A DNA stretch of 64,000 bases, taken from positions 2,046,001 to 2,110,000 of the forward strand of contig NW_026907680.1 in NCBI RefSeq assembly GCF_028389875.1, written 5' to 3'. This DNA is from Rhea pennata. Its lineage: Eukaryota; Chordata; Aves; Rheiformes; Rheidae. The notes under the pieces are model-generated. The model was not told the DNA's origin, searched no databases, and was given only the letters and a program-made list of their open reading frames with translations. Shown here piece after piece: positions 58,881 to 64,000 of this stretch (within the stretch, counting starts at the first letter, position 1; each line of letters starts with the position of its first letter). Both the position numbers and the translations under genes were made by a program.

Positions 58881-61800
58881 ATGGAGCTCCGGGACGCTGG
58901 CCGCGCCACGCAGCATGAGCAGCGGGTGCCCGTCATCCCCCCGCGGGATAAGGCCTTCGCGACCTCCTTGCCCAGGATCGCTGTCGAGGGGCTGAGCGCC
59001 AAGATGGGCTGTAGATGCCCGGGGGCTGCGGGGGGCCTGGGCAGGCTGGGGGTGCCCCAAGGGTCCTCCGCTGATGGTGCCTTGTGGTGCAGGGGGCATG
59101 ACGTGTCTTTGCCTTGCTTTGCAGTGGCCGTGCCCATCTGGGAGGGTGTCTCCAACTACATCCAGGAGAAGCTGGTGCTGAACAAGGTGGGTGTGCCACC
59201 CTCTCCCTCCCCTCCCATACCCATGCTGGCAGCAGCACTGACCCCTCGGGGCCATGGGCCGCAATAGTCCTGCCCCTCCTCTCCAAGCAGAAGCAACCTC
59301 CCTGCAGAAGCATGCTGCAAATGACAGCTGTGCCCCAGACCGACTTCTCCCAAAAGGGAGGTGCCCAATGTGCAGTGCAGCTGTGGTTGCTGGAAGGGTG
59401 GGAGGCTTTCTGGGCCCTCTCTGGAGATCCTGGCAGAGTGCAAGGCCAGAAAGGGAGCTGTTCTGGGAAAGCCTTTTCTTCGTGTGCTGGAGGGGCGGCA
59501 ACATTGCCTTTGGAGGCTGAGGAGGAGGGGGAGGAAACTCTGGGGAATGGCCTTCTCAGGGAGTTCTCCAGGGCTTCCGCCAAGCTTTCCAGAAGGCTCT
59601 GTCTTGCCCCTTTGCATGCCAGCCATGGGCAGGGCACCTAGCACCGTGGCCATGCTTGGAGAACAACTCTCTCTTTGTCTGTCTCCCATGCTTCTAAGGC
59701 TTCTCTCTACTTCTCTGGCTGCAGGATGTGAGAATTATTTCCCTTGGCATCTTCAGTGTTGTTACAAAACAAATCGTTGCTGGCAAGAACGGTCCTCTGA
59801 CTGTTCAGAGACCTGCATTTCGCCTCTCAAGCAACCTTGTGGATCTTCATGGCCTCAGCCATGAGGAGGCCTCTGTTGCTGGTAAGAAGGCAGACTGAAA
59901 CCTCGGCTTCCCCTGGGGACATCGTGGGGCTGTGGCTCTCTGCTGTTTCCCAGGGGCTGTTAGAAATTGAGACTTGCTGCCCCGGGTGCTGAGCAGAGCT
60001 TCAGGGTGTTTTGACTGTCACAACATTATAATACAGAATCCAACGAGAGTCTCTCGGTGTGTCTCTCTCTTGCACTGGCTCGAACGCGTGGCTCCATAGT
60101 GGGGCTTTTGTGGCTGCTGCTTCCAGTGCCGTGTAGTTGCCACTGTTGTTCTCCGTTGATGCCACAGCAGCCGTCTGCTCAAAAGGACAAGTCCTTCCTG
60201 TTGCTTCCTAACACTGATGGATTAAGAGGCAGCGTGGAAGGCTGTTGTGCAGCCCATGTGTTTTCCTCCTCCTTTGGAGCCAGCGTGACATGGCACAGCT
60301 AAGGCTCGTCAAAGCTGGCATGGCCTGAGTGCCGGCACCATTCCTCTGTGCACTGCCTTCTGCTGGCAGCTGGCCCCCTTGCTGCTCTGCTTGGCCTGCC
60401 CTCCTGCCTCCCGCTCCCAGGAGATGGTCAGGGCTCGCTCTCCCTGTCTGTGCAGGGAAGGAAGCCCTGCGGTAGCCTTGGCCCAGGAGGCTGCAGAGTG
60501 CTTTGAATTTGGGCCAGGGAGGGCTGACAGGAGCCTCCTGTGGGGGCTTTTGTGGGGGTTAAAGCAGAGAGCTCTGCAGCTCCGTGCTGCCGCAAGACCT
60601 TCAGGCGCCCAGCACTGTGTGGGAGCCTGCTGAAGGGCTCCGTCCGTGACTGTGCTGCTCTTTGCTTGTTGCCTAGGGCGCAGGAAAGCTGAGACCCTCA
60701 AGTATCCTCACGTAGCCGTGGCCATCTCCGTGCCTTGGAAAACAGTGGTGGCCTGCGTGGAGGAGACCGTGTACCTTCTGTCTTGCTGCCTGGCCAATGG
60801 GAAGAACGTGGCCCTTCTTTTCAAGGGCATTGGCGTGCTTCTCATTGAAGGCAAAGAGGTGACAATGTGGTTTTACAGAGGCTTTCTGCGCAGGCTGAAT
60901 GCCTCCCCACAGCTGCTCAAAGCTCTTCTGGATGTAAGTCTGCCTTTTTCCACAGCTCTCCTTCTCACCCCTTTGCAAGCCTGGCCAAGTCCAAAGCAAC
61001 CGCTTTCCCCCCACTGCCAGGTCCTGGGAGTTCTTTCCTGCTAGGCTTCCTCCAGAAGTCTTCCAGAAAGTCAGCCTTCCCTTGGGGTCTTTGTGTTAGG
61101 ATCCCATTTGTCTCCAGGCCTCCTCTGGCCATGTTTGGGATTGTGGGGCAGTGCGTCCAACAGCTGCTCCTCAAGTTGCAGAAGACTCTCGGGGTGTGTC
61201 ACAGACAAAGTCATTGCAAGCCAGGGCCTTTGCCCAGGTCTCCAGTGCAGCCGTGTCATTTAGCCTGGGCTTTCTGGTGCAGAAGACCTCTGCTTGCCTC
61301 CCTTGACTTCTCCACTAGGCAACAAGTGCTCTCCCGCATCAGCCTCTTGGCTCTTGCCCTTGACAGAAGCCTGCCAGTGTTTCTGGCCATCTGCCTGTAT
61401 TATTCCGCACCTGCTGGTCTGTAGAATGGAGGTGGGGGTGGCTGTGAGCAAGAGCGAGGGGTGTTTCCCTCTTTCTGAGTGGCAGCTTCTTCTCTGATTA
61501 GTGGAAACATGGTCTGCCCTTGTGGGCAGCAAGGTCCTTTTCTTCGTAGCATCTCACCCATGTCTCTGCCCTTTGCAGATGCCAGAGATGAGGCATTCAG
61601 TTCTCGCAAGCACCCAAACAGCGGCTTCCCTGATCCATTCTGGCTCTCTCATTGTCTTTCCAACGTGAGTACTTTGGTTTGCTCCTTTCCACCTGAGTTC
61701 CGGGCTCACCCAAAGAGCAGCTCCTCACTGCAGGTTTGGTCGAGGTGTGTTGCCAGAGCTAGTGAAGGCTGCTCAGGATGTGCTTGCAGAGCAAGTCTTC

Positions 61801-63986
61801 CGAGGAGTTGGATCCCCGTGTGCTGCAGCCATGCCCTGGCTTTGTTTGGGCTCTGTGTGGGGGTTCTGCTGAGCTCTGTGCTGGCTCCCACCTTGGGAAG
61901 GCCTTTGTTCCACTAGGGGCCCAGGAATGGAGGCTGTTCTTTGCAGATGCTCTGCCCTGAGCTTGGGAGGGATTGCAAGGGCTGTGGAGGTCTAGTTTAG
62001 AATTTCCTAAGAGGATGGAAAGCTGGAGGAAAGGGGCCTTGTCTGATGTGCCTGCACAGGAGCCTGCTCAGGAGCTGTCAGACAGGCTGCAGTGTTGACC
62101 TGGAGGGTTTGCTTTGGAAAGCTGAGAAGGAGCTCTCTCCCCAGGGGTAGAGGGAAGGCCTGGAGCAGTGTGAGGAGGAAGCTGGTGGCCCTGCAGGCAG
62201 GCATGCTGGGTCCCTGCGCTTCCTGAGGGAGTCCTGCAGGAGATGAGACCTGTCCTGCATATTCCCCCTTTGGGAAAGGCTGCTCTTCCTAGCAGCTGGG
62301 CCATGTGTCTGTGCGCCCAGAATTCACAGAAGCAGCAAAGGACACGCGGGGCCCTTCCTTGCGAGTGGTGTCTTTTTCTGGTTTACAGGTATGTGCTTGA
62401 GAGTGCCCCTCGAAGACCATCTGTGGGAGCTGTGAAGCCCACGTGGGAAGAGGAGAAGGGACTAGATGTTGCCAGCAGCAAGGAAGGTAATGGAGTGGCT
62501 GATGCCTGGCTGGGCTTTGCACCTTCTCTTTTGTTGGTCCTTGGCAGGGCATTGGAGCCAAGGCTGCAGCACCGTGGCTCGCCTAGCATGAGGCACTAGA
62601 GGCAAGGCAGCTCAGCCCTGATGGGGAGTCGACAATCTGCTCACTTGTGCCAAGACTTCCTTCCACCTTCAAAGCAATTCGTTCTGCCCTTGCCTTCTGT
62701 GTTTCTCCTACACATTCCCAAAGCACAGCCTTTGGCTTGACTGTGTGTTTTCTTCCCTTCTGATTGCAGAGCATGTATCTGGCCAGCGCCTCCTCCAGCG
62801 AGAGAGGCAGCCTGAATCCAAAGTGGTGGCTACCAATGTGGAGGAAGGCACGGTGGAGGAAGAGCCTCAAGGCAGGTGAGACACTTGGGAATTTCCGGGA
62901 ATGGCGGAGGGTGACCCTGTAGCCCTGTGTGTCTTGGAGGGTGATGTTTCCCTTGGACACAAGGTCCTGAGGAGCTCTGAATGCCTTTTAAGCTCTGCCA
63001 CGAGGACTAGGCCTCCGTTGCTGGTTGGGCAAACAAGAGCAAGTGCCTGGCAGAGCCTGCTCTTGGCTTTCTGCCCCCGCTGCCTCTGCTTCCAGCTTCC
63101 AGACCTTTGGGCAACTCAATGTAATTGGTCCTTCGGGAAGAGGAGGGCCTTTTCCCCTAGCCCATAGATGAAAGTAAGGAGAATGCTGCTCATCTGTGGA
63201 GAGCAGGGCTGGGTGTCTCAGGGCAATTTTGGAGGCTGAGGAAGAGTCTGCATGCCCTTGTCAGGCCTTGTGAGGAGCTAAGTGGAAAAGCTCAACTGGT
63301 GTGAGGTGCAAGAGGGGTGTGCAGGGAATGCTGCTGGAGGGGAGGATGCCTTGGGTGAATATCTCCCCAAAGCTGTGGTGTTTCCCCTTGGGCAATGCCC
63401 TTCCTTTGACTGCCAGCAGCAAGGAGGAAGGAGGGTCATTTCCAGGCAGCAGTCAGGGGTGGCGAGCAGCAGGCTTGAGAGGGTGTGGCCATGGCTCAGG
63501 CAGCCCTTAGAGGCAAGGACGAGTTGTTCGGGCACTTTGAAGAGGATGGGAAGGAGGGACATGAGTGCCTGAAGACGGAAGGACTGCAAGGGACAGAGCA
63601 GTTATTCCCGGTTCCCTTTCTGAAGCTTCCAAGAAAGCTTGTCCTTGGGGGCCACACCGCAGTGGCTACTGGAGTGCTCAGGACAGTGGGTAATGGTGTG
63701 TGCTGGAGCCTGTCCTTGGAGCTGACGCTGCTGCTCTCCTTGGTGCCTGGAGAAAAAGTCCTACTGTGGGCACCCAGAGCTTTCCCTCGGGCACGCTGTG
63801 TAGCCCTGGGTGTTTGGGTGGTGGAGAGTCTCCGTGTCACACTTCCCCACGGTGTGTATTTGCAGCATGCTGCCAGCAATTCAGCCTAGCTCTGCAAAGG
63901 AGGATTTAGTGGGCTGGAGGAAGCAGCTGCCAGAGGCCAGAGCGGGAGCTGGCGGGCCTGAGATTGGCTATCAGAAGTCAAGAGAG
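58881..63986 (+). CDS. CCDC81-like protein, right-arm copy (continues past the window)
   Basis: Exons are 58,881-59,010, 59,125-59,186, 59,725-59,881, 60,677-60,933, 61,579-61,664, 62,389-62,486, 62,770-62,875 and 63,866-63,986. Every acceptor and donor is AG/GT and the phases agree throughout, giving 339 open codons with the gene still open at the window end. Exons 2-4 form the CCDC81 HU-like domain; exon 5 resembles the human segment just after it (SVL...FP); exons 6-8 are charged and unrecognised. Compared with the left copy, exon 3 carries four amino-acid changes (IPLGTFSVA to ISLGIFSVV, and QVV to QIV), so the right copy has moved away from the family consensus. Exon 5 is identical between arms. 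Expression is not shown by the sequence. Confidence 0.87.
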
Positions 63987-64000
63987 GTAGGTGCTCCTGA
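63987..64000 (+). other. Start of CCDC81-like intron 8 (right)
   Basis: GTAGGTGC donor sequence after exon 8. The gene continues beyond the window. Confidence 0.8.

Larger units (their letters stand above)
42167..63871. repeat. Right arm of giant inverted repeat (palindrome)
   Basis: This is the reverse-complement partner of 1-23,526. It is not a perfect copy. It lacks the LTR-like insertion found at left 15,150-15,880 and the 1.1 kb at left 18,609-19,720, and it carries block 45,953-48,038 in the opposite orientation to that expected. Its inner end is joined to a diverged Ser/Gly-repeat copy (41,255-42,166), whereas the left arm continues to CAX exon 1. Sequence from 63,872 to 64,000 has no partner in the window because the left arm is cut off. 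Confidence 0.96.

Overview
This is vertebrate nuclear DNA, most likely from a bird. It carries CR1 LINE fragments with the avian/reptilian 3' end, an intact compact TMEM209 gene (14 coding exons in 12 kb), CCDC81-like gene copies, and relics of a CAX-type cation/proton exchanger, a family that mammals lack. I saw no bacterial, phage or CRISPR features. The species cannot be named from the sequence.

The dominant structure is a very large imperfect palindrome. The left arm (1 to about 23,526) and the right arm (about 42,167 to 63,871) are inverted copies of each other. They are still aligned at position 1, so the repeat continues beyond the left edge of the window. The spacer (about 18.6 kb) holds TMEM209 and its CpG-island promoter. 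Arm-to-arm divergence is a few percent at most: the CARD exon differs at 9 of 254 bases, and one 86-base CCDC81-like exon is identical.

Each arm, read from the outer end inward, holds: (1) a CCDC81-like gene with an open frame through seven exons (right: 58,881-63,986 including exon 8; left: 4,981 to the window edge); (2) 3-4 kb with no recognised gene and one candidate terminal exon; (3) two CR1 fragments; (4) a CARD exon of the ASC/NLRP1/CARD8 type with a short upstream linker exon; (5) a CpG island beside a GC-rich minisatellite; (6) a Ser/Gly-repeat terminal exon; (7) partial extra copies of CCDC81-like exons; (8) a broken CAX exchanger gene next to the spacer.

The arms also differ in structure. 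A 2.06-kb block (16,546-18,608) lies in direct orientation at 45,953-48,038, so it is inverted relative to the palindrome, and 1.1 kb next to it is absent on the right. An LTR-like insertion of 731 bp occurs only on the left (15,150-15,880). The right CAX copy lacks its first exon and abuts a third, more diverged copy of the Ser/Gly-repeat exon.

Only TMEM209 is clearly a complete functional gene. The CCDC81-like copies are plausible functional genes. The CAX copies share a premature TAG and are truncated, and the left copy also has two broken splice sites. The function of the CARD gene is inferred from domain similarity only, and its 5' part was not found.
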